The translations under genes were made by a program, and so were the position numbers. 55,385 bases of DNA, from positions 1-55,385 of the forward strand of contig CALISI010000032.1 in the NCBI GenBank assembly GCA_938041695.1, in the 5' to 3' direction. Shown here piece after piece: positions 33,869 to 42,829 of this stretch (positions are counted from its first letter, which is position 1; every line of letters starts with the position of its first letter). This stretch comes from an uncultured Actinomyces sp. Its GTDB lineage: Bacteria > Actinomycetota > Actinomycetes > Actinomycetales > Actinomycetaceae. The notes under the pieces were generated by a model. It made no database searches and was not told the DNA's origin. It saw nothing but the letters and a program-made list of their open reading frames with translations.

Positions 33869-34501
33869 ATGATCAACACGCGATGCATTATTGCCGTGAC
33901 TTCCTTGTCTGCTCTCGTCCTGGGCATTGCTGCCTGTTCTCCGAAGGGCGCTACTCCCGAGCAGGGGTCGACGACCTCGTCCGCATCCCCGAGCGCTTCG
34001 GCCTCCCAGAGCGGTATGCCCGCGCAGAGCGGCGCGGGCCCCCAGAGCGGCGTGCCTGACGAGGGGAACCAGGCCCCCGAGGTGAATGTTGCCGACAATG
34101 ATCAGCGCTGCGACCTGTCGAACCTGCAGCCCTCCATCGACTCTCAGCAGGAGGCTGGCGGCACGACCTACATGTCTGTGGGATTCACGAACGAGGGTCC
34201 CTCGTGCTGGATTGACGGCTTCCCGCAGGTTGTTTTCTCCAGCGGCGGCTCGGTGCTCTCGACCGCCGTTCGCGAGGGTGAAGACCCTGGCAATGTGTAC
34301 ACGGTCGCTCAGGGTGGGCGCGTGGGCGTGACTCTGACGGCTGAGTCGACGGACGGCGTTGACGGATGCAACCCCGCCGATTCGGAGCTGGTCGATATCA
34401 TGTCCGAGGCCGGCAGTGGCGCGACGAGCCTGCAGCTGACCCTGCGCGTGTGCCGGGAGATCCCCTCGGTGTCGGTGAGCCCCTTCGAACCGCTGTCCTG
34501 A
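33869..34501 (+). CDS. DUF4232 lipoprotein
   Basis: Surface lipoprotein, 210 aa. Signal peptide with lipobox GIAAC (lipidated Cys at about residue 23) and a Ser/Ala/Gly/Gln-rich linker to about 70. A C-terminal beta-sandwich DUF4232 domain follows, with RCDLSNLQPSI, YMSVGFTNEGPSCWIDGFPQVVF and paired cysteines. The family is common in actinobacteria; its role is unknown. TAGGAT 6 nt before the ATG suggests a leaderless mRNA. Confidence 0.88.
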   Translation: MINTRCIIAVTSLSALVLGIAACSPKGATPEQGSTTSSASPSASASQSGMPAQSGAGPQSGVPDEGNQAPEVNVADNDQRCDLSNLQPSIDSQQEAGGTTYMSVGFTNEGPSCWIDGFPQVVFSSGGSVLSTAVREGEDPGNVYTVAQGGRVGVTLTAESTDGVDGCNPADSELVDIMSEAGSGATSLQLTLRVCREIPSVSVSPFEPLS

Positions 34502-34635
34502 GTGAGCGTGTGCTGTCGATGCGCGTGGGGTGTCCGGCAGCTGCATATGTGGGTGCGCGGCCACAAGGAAATAGGTGATTGGGCGCACTGCTGATACGCT
34601 GAGTCTGCTAGAAGAAGGAGTTCCTCTTTCTCGTC

Positions 34636-34704
34636 ATGTCGAACCGAGTGTGTATGTCCTTCTTCGCCGGTCGACGCGTGACCTGTGCGTGCCGACTGCG
34701 CTAA
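34636..34704 (+). CDS. Possible 22-aa Cys-containing leader peptide
   Basis: ATG 34636 to TAA 34704 encodes MSNRVC...CACRLR, with three cysteines and four or more arginines, ending 23 nt before the next gene. The only ribosome site (AGAAGGAG) is somewhat too far upstream, about 20 nt. It could be a cysteine-sensing upstream ORF, but may equally be chance. Confidence 0.2.
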   Translation: MSNRVCMSFFAGRRVTCACRLR

Positions 34705-34727
34705 CAGAGATCCTGAAGGAGACACTC

Positions 34728-35078
34728 ATGGGTATGCGTTCCACGACGCAGGCATTCCAGTTCAACGTGCCGTTCGAGCAGCTGTTCCCGGCAGCTACCC
34801 AGGCCGTTCAGGCGGTGAAGAAGGCGACGCTGACGGGCGCCGACCCGAATGGCCGCGTGATTACTTTCGATACCCCGATGGGCATGATGTCCTGGGGTGA
34901 GAACCTCGTCGTCGGTTTCATTCCGAATGAGGAAGGCGTCGTCGTCGAGGTCACCTGCTCGACGAAGGGCATGCCGAACCTCATGCAGAACGGCCTTAAC
35001 CGTAAGCAGATCGGCGCCTACATCACGGCGCTGTCGAACCTGGTGCAGGCGCCGTTCGTCGAGGTCGCCCGCTCCTGA
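34728..35078 (+). CDS. Conserved hypothetical protein, 116 aa
   Basis: Small soluble protein, MGMRSTTQAFQFNVPFEQLFPAATQAVQ..., with alternating strand and helix segments (GRVITFDTPMGMMSWGENLVVGF, then GVVVEVTCSTKGMPNLMQNG). It may have a small alpha/beta fold like DUF1499/SRPBCC-type lipid-binding modules, but I do not recognise the family. The GAAGGAG ribosome site supports ATG 34728. It is followed at once by a hairpin of the GGCCTCGT family. Confidence 0.7.
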   Translation: MGMRSTTQAFQFNVPFEQLFPAATQAVQAVKKATLTGADPNGRVITFDTPMGMMSWGENLVVGFIPNEEGVVVEVTCSTKGMPNLMQNGLNRKQIGAYITALSNLVQAPFVEVARS

Positions 35079-35094
35079 CGCTCCGTCTCACGCT

Positions 35095-35146
35095 GACTCG
35101 GCCCCGGCCTCGTACATGAATTGACGAGGCCGGGGCCGAGTCTTGT
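35095..35146. repeat. GGCCTCGT-family hairpin, left boundary of the 699-aa gene islet
   Basis: GACTCGGCCCCGGCCTCGT pairs exactly with its complement around a 10-nt loop (acatgaattg), a 19-bp stem. The 50 nt from 35097 to 35146 are identical to 37368-37417. It can act as terminator of the 116-aa gene. Confidence 0.9.
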
Positions 35147-35252
35147 GATGCGCAGTACAAAAGAGCGGGTCTTGTTGAGCCACTGTGGTTATCTAGTAGA
35201 TGTATGCTGGCGCGCATATTGCTTCTATCAACGTCTAACCGGGAGTAATGCG

Positions 35253-37352
35253 ATGGCGCGTGGCTACAGGGCAATTGTGGAATTGGACGGCAAGGAAGGC
35301 GCGTTGCAGACCGCCGACCGCCTCTTTCACGAGTGGGTGAATAAGAAATACCCGACGACAGCTGCGAAGACAGGTGTGGAATGTGACGCGGAGGGAATCT
35401 ACCGATTCGGAGAGCTCACCTCCAGCTGGGGCGAAACATCCAGCGTCGTCGCGACGAAGCTGACCGAGGCGTCGGAGGATAAACACTACGAACGCCAACT
35501 CCTGGAAATGGTGGAGCGTCGAGACAATGGCGTGCAGTGGACGACGCGTCTGTTCGCCATGCACGCGACCAAGGAATCGCGCTATCGAGACGTTCTCTGG
35601 GTGGAGGTTACCCCTCCGCGCGAGAGCGAGTGGGACGCCAAACCTCCGCGTCTGGTACGCGATCTCATCACCGAGGGGCACTGCCATGATCGCGGCATGC
35701 CGCTGTCAGATTCCCTCCAGACCATCTCCGACGATCAGCAGGTCGAACAGCTGATCGAGTGGATACGTGATGGGCGTCGGCGCGCATCCGTCGTCGTCGC
35801 CGCTCCGCTCACGGACGGGAACGATCCAGGGGCGCGCGCGGCGGAACACCGGTGGAAAGATATCCTCGGCTTCCTCACGAAGGATTCCCTCGGGTGTGCC
35901 ACCTACTTCCTTCTCACCCCCGACGCCTACCGTGAGTTCCGCACTCGGATCGGGCAGGGGTGCGCGATGCCCAAGGGGAGCCTGCGCACGTACCTTCCCG
36001 GGTTCAATCCGGCCGAACCGATGGACACGCTTCGCCACAGGGTGCTGACCGCAGGCACGCTGCTGCGCGGTTACGACGAGACAAGCAAGCGATTCCGCCC
36101 CGAACTGTCGGCGATCATCGCACGAACGCCCTGCGAATACCTGTGGGAAAACGGACTCGACAAGGAGCTTCGACGAGCCCAGGCGCCCCTGGATAAGAAA
36201 CGCCTGTCGGTGCCGACGTTCTATCCGCTGCGTGAGGCGCAGCGGTCGGTAGAACTGCTCGACGAGAAGGTGCGCCAGCGGGTCGCCGAGACGCTTTCGA
36301 CAGTCTCGCGGCAGGAGGAGCAGGTCGAGGAGCCCGGCAAGGCCGCTCTCATCCAGGCGGAGGATGCTACGCCCGAGCGCCGTGCGCCAGAGGCGAGCGG
36401 AGAGGCTGTCGCGCCCGAGTCGACGCCGCCGCGTGGACAGTCCCGGCACTTGGGATGGTACGAGCCGCTCCGGCGCCTCATCCGCCGTTTCCTACCCACC
36501 TTCAATCCGCGCTCACACACCGAGCTGGAGAGTGGCATCGCTGCACTCTCGAGCGGCCTCGACGCCATGAACGAGGCGCACACGGAGCTCGCGCAGAAGC
36601 AACATGAGCTTGAGGATGAGCTGCGGGTTGCGGAGGAACTGCTGGAAGAAGCTTCTCATCAGAGCCAAGAGATTGAGGAACTCAAGGAAGAGAAGAAAGC
36701 GATTGCAGAACAGCTGCTTGCGAGCCAGCAGGAGAGGGAGAGGCTCAGTAAGAGAAATCGTTCCCTTGAATGGAAAGCGAGGCAACAAGAATCGAGTGGA
36801 AGTGCGATCGAACCGGACGATTCGTGGCTGGCTGATGCGCCCAAGAGCATGTCGGAGCTGTTCGACCGCATGACGCAGCAAGGGTATGAGACGGTCACGC
36901 GTTACGTTGAATTGAGTGCGCCGGATTCGATGGTGGACGATATTCTCGCGATTGACGACCTGGCTGAAAATCACTATGCGCCCGAGTTCTGGAACTACAT
37001 TTTGGTTCTGCGTGACTATTTGCGTGCGCGGGAAGCTGGAGACTTTGCAGATGGAGATATCGACCTCTACCTATCGTCTCCCCCGGATGGGTACTTTAGG
37101 TGTGGTCCTGGCCATCACAAGCGCAACGAAGGGCACACAGTGAAAAGGGATCGAAAGATGCGGCGCGAGCGTATGCTACCGGTTCCCACCGAGGTCGATT
37201 CGCGCGGTTATATTGAGATGTGGGCACATTTTGCCCCACCGTCATGTAACCAAAAGGCGCCACGCATGTACTACTACGCCGACACGAAGAAGACGCAGAA
37301 GGTATACATCGGTTACATCGGGTATCACCCAACGAATACGAAGACCAACTAA
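35253..37352 (+). CDS. Unknown 699-aa protein with coiled coil (candidate defence or conflict gene)
   Basis: Large soluble protein of no family I can name. Residues 1-300 look globular, with PPRLVRDLITEG, SVVVAAPLTDG and SLRTYLPGFNPAEP; I have a sense of similar motifs in other large uncharacterised actinobacterial proteins. Residues 395-430 are disordered. About 455-525 is a heptad-rich coiled coil (ELAQKQHELEDELRVAEELL, then a Glu/Lys-rich run). The last 150 form a second domain with CGPGHHKR and the end YYYADTKKTQKVYIGYIGYH. No membrane segment or Walker motif is evident. Base composition is visibly lower in GC than its neighbours, mostly in the 3' half. The gene stands alone between two identical 50-nt repeats, which suggests acquisition. 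Confidence 0.85.
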   Translation: MARGYRAIVELDGKEGALQTADRLFHEWVNKKYPTTAAKTGVECDAEGIYRFGELTSSWGETSSVVATKLTEASEDKHYERQLLEMVERRDNGVQWTTRLFAMHATKESRYRDVLWVEVTPPRESEWDAKPPRLVRDLITEGHCHDRGMPLSDSLQTISDDQQVEQLIEWIRDGRRRASVVVAAPLTDGNDPGARAAEHRWKDILGFLTKDSLGCATYFLLTPDAYREFRTRIGQGCAMPKGSLRTYLPGFNPAEPMDTLRHRVLTAGTLLRGYDETSKRFRPELSAIIARTPCEYLWENGLDKELRRAQAPLDKKRLSVPTFYPLREAQRSVELLDEKVRQRVAETLSTVSRQEEQVEEPGKAALIQAEDATPERRAPEASGEAVAPESTPPRGQSRHLGWYEPLRRLIRRFLPTFNPRSHTELESGIAALSSGLDAMNEAHTELAQKQHELEDELRVAEELLEEASHQSQEIEELKEEKKAIAEQLLASQQERERLSKRNRSLEWKARQQESSGSAIEPDDSWLADAPKSMSELFDRMTQQGYETVTRYVELSAPDSMVDDILAIDDLAENHYAPEFWNYILVLRDYLRAREAGDFADGDIDLYLSSPPDGYFRCGPGHHKRNEGHTVKRDRKMRRERMLPVPTEVDSRGYIEMWAHFAPPSCNQKAPRMYYYADTKKTQKVYIGYIGYHPTNTKTN

Positions 37353-37367
37353 GCGTCAGGGATACGG

Positions 37368-37417
37368 CTCGGCCCCGGCCTCGTACATGAATTGACGAGG
37401 CCGGGGCCGAGTCTTGT
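37368..37417. repeat. GGCCTCGT-family hairpin, right boundary of the 699-aa gene islet
   Basis: CTCGGCCCCGGCCTCGT, loop acatgaattg, then the exact complement: a 17-bp stem followed by TCTTGT. It is identical over 50 nt, loop included, to 35097-35146, 2271 nt away. It lies between convergent genes. Confidence 0.9.
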
Positions 37418-37476
37418 TGCAGCGCACCGGGGCGCTGTCTCCTCCCCGGCTGTGCCCGTGCCGGGGAGTGGGCGCC

Positions 37477-40127
37477 TTACTGACCAGAGCCGTTGATATC
37501 CCACTTCTGGGACTCAAGCGTCGGGTAGCACGTCCACATGTGCGCGACCGTGCCCTCGCCGGTGTAGCGGCCCACCACGTCGACGCAGCGATCGCCGATG
37601 TGCAGGTGCCCATCACCCTCGTAGGTAACGGTCTGCGCGGTGCTGCTGCTGGCGCAGTTGCTGTTCCACACGGGAGTGCCGTCGGAGCCCTTCGGATCCT
37701 GGGAGGTCAGGCACTGGTCGAGGCCGTTGCGCAGCTGGCCGACGACCGTCGCGGGCACGAGCCCCGCATTGCCCGAATTGGCATTGCTTGACGTGTTCGG
37801 AGCTGTGCGGTCTGCGGACTTGGTGGGGGAGAAGACCACCATGTCCCACGAGGACAGCCAGCCCACGTTGAACGTGATGGTCGTGCGTCCCTGCTCATCC
37901 GTGCCCGTCGTGAAGTCGAGCTGCGTCGGGCGGCCACCATCAGCGTCGGGGCTGACGACAAAGACAGAACCGGGGACCTGCTCGCCCTGCTCCAGGTGGT
38001 AGGTGACGGACGTGTCGCCGAATGGGAGGATCCGCTTGGCGGCGTTGCGCCAATACTCGTCGTTGCCGTCGCTGTCGTTGGAGCGCAGGTTGATCAGGTG
38101 CAGGGCCGTGCCCGCGTTGGACGTCATGGTGTTCGCCCAGATCGTGTTCGCGAATCCGTCCGTCGAGGTCGGCAGGCCTACGCCAACGGTCGAGACCTCG
38201 ACCTGGCGCTCCTTGCGCGTCAGGTTGTCGCCGAAGAGCAGGTTCTCGTAGGCGGTGGAGATGTTGTAGTAGTTCTTCAGCTACGTCTGCGTGTCGCCGG
38301 ACAGGCCACGGCCAGATTCAGGGAAGAACTGGTTGTCCAGCATGCGCCCGTAGTCGCCGAGCTCCAGGTGATGCGCACCGTTCGCCGCAAAGGCTGCGTC
38401 CGCGAGCTTGATGGAGTCCGCGTTGAACTCACGGAAGGTAATGCAGTCAATGTTGACGGGCGTGTAGTTCATGTCGTTGGGCACCCAGAAGGAGATCGTG
38501 TGGGTGCCGGGCGTGAGCTCGATGGTCTCCGTCATGTCCTTCCACGTGTAGTAGCTGCCCGTCGCGTCGAAGTGGGCGTACTTGATGAGCTTCTGCTCGG
38601 TCTTACCCATGTCGAGGATCATCTGGTGGAAGCCGGCGTCCGCGTCCTGCCTGGCGTAGCGCGTCGCAAGCGTGAAGGTGCCACCCTGACCCGCATCGAC
38701 GGTGAATGTGACGGTGGAGCCGCCACCGGAGAAGTTGCCCGCGTAGGCGCCGCCCGACGCGGAATCATCGCCGGAGAGGATCTGGACGCCGCCGCTGACG
38801 CTCGCCTGGTCGGACTTGACCTCGATACGCACGCCGTTGTCAGCAGCGATTTCGGGGTGCTTGTACTCGTTGGCCGCTGCATCCCAGTAGCGGGTGGTTG
38901 GATCGTAGTCGTTCGCGTAGGCGGCCACGATCAGCGGCTGCTTTGCGCCCGAGCTACGCACACCCTGCAGGTAGGAGGCCACCTGCGCGTTCGTCTCGTT
39001 GTTGTCCCACAGCTCGGTGTACAGGTATGTGGACGAACCGTTAATGAGCTTGTCGTTGCCGCCGCCGTCGGGCACGTTGATGCCCACCGCACCCTTCGTC
39101 TTCTCGGCGGTCTCGTTAACGAGCGACGACAGGCCCTCGGTCAGGTTGAGATCGTTACCGGAAGCATCCTTCTTGTGGGTCTCACCGAGCGTGTCGATGT
39201 GTGTGCCGGTGAAGTTGAACGCTTTCTTCTGGTCCACGTATTGGCCGGTGATGTAGTTGCGTCAGCCCTTGTTGTTGACGTTCATCATGTACTGGTGGTA
39301 CGCCGGTGGATCGACGCCCTCGGGGGTGGGCACCCACCACTGCACGTCGAGCTTGCGATCCCAATAGGACCCGTCCTTCTCACGCAGACGACACTCGTCC
39401 TTGATGGCGCTCGTGTCGTAGTTGTCGTTGGCCGCGTACGCCAGCGAGTAGGGGAGTGACCCCATGTTGGCGTTCTTTGCGTCTTTGATGTAGTCGGTGA
39501 TAGTTTTCTTCGACGCGTAGGTGTCTCGGTACCACAGCGGCCACTCGTTCTTGAGGTCGCCTGTGGCGACGGGCTGCTCGTGGCGGTACTGCCAGTCGTA
39601 GTACTGGAAGGCGTTGAGGTGGTAGTCCTGGCTGAGCTTCGTGACGTAGTCCGACGGGGAGTTGAAGAGGTAGGGCTCGTAGGTGGCGTTGCCCGCCAAG
39701 CCATTGGGGGCGGTGGGCTTGAAGTGGGAGAGGTAGCCCATGCGCGGGAAGCGCGTCCAACTCGTGGAGGCGTCGATGGCTGTTTCCGCGTGGGTGCCGT
39801 CTCCACCGGTCGCGGTGACGAGGTGTTCTCGCTCGGCGTCGTGTAGGTCTAGGTGGCCTTGCCATTGTCGACGGTGGCGTCGCCCGAGTCGATCTCAACG
39901 CCGAGGTGGCTGACGGAGAAGTGGACGGTTCCCCCGGTCGAGGCCTCGGCCGTGATCGTCGCCTGCTTACCCGGTTCGTGGGTGGACTTGTCCGTGTAAG
40001 CGCGGGTGACGTGTGCCGTGCCCGTGGCGGTGGCTGGTGTGGAGTTCGACAGGGGTAGGGCCGTGGCGACGACCGCGGTGCTGAGCACGATCGCAGCGGG
40101 GATGGTCAGGGGATGTCGTGTCTCCAT
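37477..40127 (-). pseudogene. GH66 dextranase / cycloisomaltooligosaccharide glucanotransferase-like gene, broken
   Basis: Remains of a secreted glucan-degrading enzyme of about 880 aa. Reading leftwards: signal peptide (METRHPLTIPAAIVLSTAVV), an N-terminal beta domain, and the GH66 barrel with likely nucleophile in GTHIDTLGE and acid in YTELWD. A CBM35-like insert follows (FTVDAGQGGTFTLATRYAR), then a beta domain and a ricin-type lectin end with two QxW-like units. Lesions are TAG at 39849-39851, loss of one base near 39822-39824, TGA at 39262-39264 and TAG at 38281-38283. Both catalytic motifs survive, so decay is recent. Trp is the likely original residue at two or all three stops. Substrate would be plaque dextran. 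Confidence 0.9.
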
Positions 40128-40462
40128 GACGTGTGTGTCCTCGTAATCGTTGATGAGACTGCCCGGTGGGGGAGTCATGCGCGTGAAACTGCGCCCATTC
40201 AACGGTAAAGCGATCTTTCAGTAAATTAACCGACAATATGGTCATGCTGAGCGAAAGTGTCCCGCAGTGCGGACAAGTAAAATCGTGGATAGGTTGAATT
40301 TCTGAGCATTTGCCAGGTGTTGTGCGCCCGTGAGCTGCTGCTTTGGTTGTGCGGGCGTGAGGGATCCTATCGTTCTTTGCTGAAAGTGTCTAACAGTGGT
40401 GCGGTGGGGGAGTATCCTGAAAAGTTGGGTTTTCTGAGTCCGTTTCGCGCGCGCTGTTCTCA
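40128..40462. other. Intergenic, AT-richer stretch upstream of the GH66 relic
   Basis: About 335 nt with no convincing gene. It has a short palindrome (GTCCCGCAGTGCGGAC near 40259-40274) and AT-rich segments at 40215-40245 that may have held the glucanase promoter. One small minus-strand reading frame (40242-40463) has no ribosome site and no recognisable product. Confidence 0.5.
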
Positions 40463-40760
40463 TTGACGAGGCTGGGGTGTGGGTTGTGCGTTCTGCCTGG
40501 TTGCAGGGGAGCGGTAGAAGCCGCTCCCGAAGACGGAATAACGGTCGTCGGCGTCGGATTCTATGCCCGAGGTTGTGTTCGTCGGGGCGTCTATTTCTTT
40601 GGAATCGCTGGGGTTCTCACTAGCAGCCCGTTCAACGGGACTGGTGAGAGTGCGTGGCATGGCAGTCCCTCGCAAGCCCATCGCGTCGATGATCTTGCGC
40701 AGTCCCCAGGCAAGGCCCGCAGTGAGGAAATGAAGGGGGAAACCATACGGACACGAGCAC
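40463..40760 (-). pseudogene. 5'-truncated duplicate of the gene at 41305-41877
   Basis: Read leftwards, the translation runs PLHFLTAGLAWGLRKI...TAMPRTLTSPVE...SENPSDSKEIDAPT, which aligns with LPYHFVAAFFAWGLREI...TAMPSAPASPAE...SENPGKSNGADAPT in the intact gene. The first three membrane helices are missing and the Asp-Thr repeat is degraded (ESDADDRYSVFGS). The DNA downstream also matches, including a half hairpin (40465-40477). This is therefore a segment duplication that kept only the gene end. Confidence 0.8.
40465..40477. repeat. Half copy of the GGCCTCGT hairpin
   Basis: GACGAGGCTGGGG is a decayed right arm at the same relative position as the complete hairpin (41217-41248) after the intact paralog. 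Confidence 0.55.
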
Positions 40761-40894
40761 CCGATTGGAATCGTCGCTGAGCGGCCCTGACGTCAGGTGA
40801 CTACACTGAGGGCACGGGCCACGACAGAGGACGCCGCGCAATGTGGCGCAGGAAGCGGAAAGCATCGTGTTTGGCGGGAAAACGGGGGTAACAG

Positions 40895-41212
40895 ATGGCG
40901 TCCAGTGAGGAGTATCGAGAATATGTCCTCGAGCTGTTGTCCGGGTTAGAAGAAGTTTCTTATCGCAAGATGATGGGCGAATATGTCCTCTATTACCGGA
41001 GCAAGGTCGTGGGTGGCATATACGACGACCGCTTCCTGCTCAAGGTCACGCCCGCATCCGAACGTCTTCTGCCTGAGGCCCAGCGCGCCATCCCCTACGA
41101 GGGAGCGAAGGAGATGCTCCTCGTCGAGATAGAGGACCGCGACGCGCTGTTCGACGTAGTCTCAGCCATGTGGGAGGAGCTACCTGCACCGAAGCAAAGG
41201 AAGAAAAAGTAG
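40895..41212 (+). CDS. TfoX/Sxy N-terminal domain protein
   Basis: Small cytoplasmic protein of 105 aa matching the TfoX N-terminal domain: EYREYVLELLSGLEEVSYRKMMGEYVLYYRSKVVGGIYDDRFLLKVTP. In gamma-proteobacteria TfoX controls competence; stand-alone N-terminal-domain proteins in Gram-positives have unknown roles. The basic tail is KQRKKK. It lies between the truncated duplicate and the intact paralog, so it was possibly caught between the two copies. Confidence 0.85.
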   Translation: MASSEEYREYVLELLSGLEEVSYRKMMGEYVLYYRSKVVGGIYDDRFLLKVTPASERLLPEAQRAIPYEGAKEMLLVEIEDRDALFDVVSAMWEELPAPKQRKKK

Positions 41213-41216
41213 ACGC

Positions 41217-41254
41217 GGCCCCGGCCTCGTGACGACGAGGTCGGGGCCAGTTTT
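41217..41254. terminator. Hairpin of the GGCCTCGT family after the TfoX gene
   Basis: GGCCCCGGCCTCGT (41217-41230), 4-nt loop, ACGAGGTCGGGGCC (41235-41248), followed by AGTTTTTG on the plus strand. This copy has a clear T-run, the strongest evidence that the family includes intrinsic terminators. Confidence 0.9.
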
Positions 41255-41304
41255 TGCTTTTCTGGAGGCAGGGGAATGGTTGAAGCCGCTCCTGAGAAAA
41301 CGGA

Positions 41305-41877
<573 letters not shown>

Positions 41878-41883
41878 GCCCCC

Positions 41884-41889
41884 ATCCTA
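41884..41889 (-). promoter_or_regulatory. -10 box of the small membrane protein gene
   Basis: TAGGAT on the minus strand, 6 nt before ATG 41877. Confidence 0.5.
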
Positions 41890-41998
41890 ACGGAGCTCTC
41901 AGGCGCGAGATCCAGCTGCCCGCTGGCCATGAACAGGGCGCGGATGCATGTTTCTCGCACGGTGAAGCTCAGTCGCAGAACGCAAATCAACGCAGTAC

Positions 41999-42004
41999 TA
42001 CAGT
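41999..42004 (+). promoter_or_regulatory. -10 box of the TauE-family gene
   Basis: TACAGT, 6 nt before ATG 42011. Confidence 0.5.
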
Positions 42005-42010
42005 AGAAGC

Positions 42011-42811
42011 ATGGCCCACACCGACTCCCAGCCCCTCACCCTGCGCCGCATCCTCCTCGTCGCCCTGACGGGCGTCGGCGCGGGATTCCTTTCCGGACTC
42101 TTTGGAGTGGGCGGGGGCCTCGTCATCGTGCCAGCCCTGATGGCGGTCCTCGGCATGGACCAGCGCCGCGCCTCGGCCACGTCGCTCGCCGCCATCATCG
42201 TCACCGCCGCCGTTGGCTCGGGAAACTACGCCCTGCACGGCGAGGTCTCCTGGGCCGGAGCTGCCCTCCTCGTGGTCGGCGCGCTCGCGGGCTCTCAGAT
42301 CGGCGTGTGGCTCCTGCGCCGCCTCCCCGCGCCCTCCCTACCCTGGATCCTCATCGGCTTCACCGTCTTCGTCATCGTCTCCCAATACCTGCACGTCCCC
42401 ACGCGAGAGGGGACTGTCTCGCTGACCCCGGCCTCGTGCGCGCTCATGATCCTGGTCGGCCTGTGCGCCGGCATCCTCTCCGGCCTGGTCGGCGTGGGTG
42501 GCGGATCCGTCATCGTGCCCGGCATGGAGCTCGCCGTCGGCGCGGGAGACCTCATTGCGCGCGGCACGTCCCTCCTCGTCATGATCCCCACCGGCATAGC
42601 CGGCACTGTCACCAACCTGCGCCACCGCATGGTCGACCTGCGCATCGGCCTCATCGTCGGCGTATCCGCGGCAGCCACGACCCCCGTCGGGCGCCTCGTA
42701 GCCACGTGGGTATCCCCGAGCGTCGGCGCGATCCTCTTCAACATCTTCCTGCTCTCCATCATCGCCTCGACGATCCTGAAGATGCGTAAGAAGGCGCGCG
42801 CCCAAAGGTAG
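42011..42811 (+). CDS. Sulfite exporter TauE/SafE family protein
   Basis: Membrane transporter of 266 aa with eight predicted helices. Two internal repeats carry the family motif: GFLSGLFGVGGGLVIVPAL in the first half and GILSGLVGVGGGSVIVPGM in the second. Family members export sulfite or sulfoacetate, but most are not characterised. The gene ends 17 nt before the stop of the convergent sirtuin gene. Confidence 0.9.
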   Translation: MAHTDSQPLTLRRILLVALTGVGAGFLSGLFGVGGGLVIVPALMAVLGMDQRRASATSLAAIIVTAAVGSGNYALHGEVSWAGAALLVVGALAGSQIGVWLLRRLPAPSLPWILIGFTVFVIVSQYLHVPTREGTVSLTPASCALMILVGLCAGILSGLVGVGGGSVIVPGMELAVGAGDLIARGTSLLVMIPTGIAGTVTNLRHRMVDLRIGLIVGVSAAATTPVGRLVATWVSPSVGAILFNIFLLSIIASTILKMRKKARAQR

Positions 42812-42813
42812 GG

Positions 42814-42829
42814 ACGAGGCCCGGCTCGT
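42814..42829. repeat. Short degenerate GGCCTCGT-like hairpin
   Basis: ACGAG-GCCCGG-CTCGT, a 5-bp stem that looks like a collapsed copy of the family, squeezed between two convergent stop codons. Confidence 0.4.

Noticed and set aside
35097..37417. Composite transposon or IS element around the 699-aa gene
   Set aside because: No transposase, no terminal inverted repeats beyond the hairpins themselves and no evident short target duplication; described instead as a repeat-flanked islet.
37996..39459. 487-codon plus-strand frame across the GH66 relic
   Set aside because: Antisense to the pseudogene, whose own frame shows clear GH66 motifs; the product has no recognisable domain.
37477..40127. 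Alternative genetic code or programmed readthrough for the GH66 gene
   Set aside because: Both TAG and TGA stops plus a frameshift are needed, and all neighbouring genes use TGA and TAG/TAA normally as stops; decay is simpler.
40242..40463. 73-codon minus-strand frame in the gap upstream of the GH66 relic
   Set aside because: No ribosome site, no recognisable protein features, low-quality composition.
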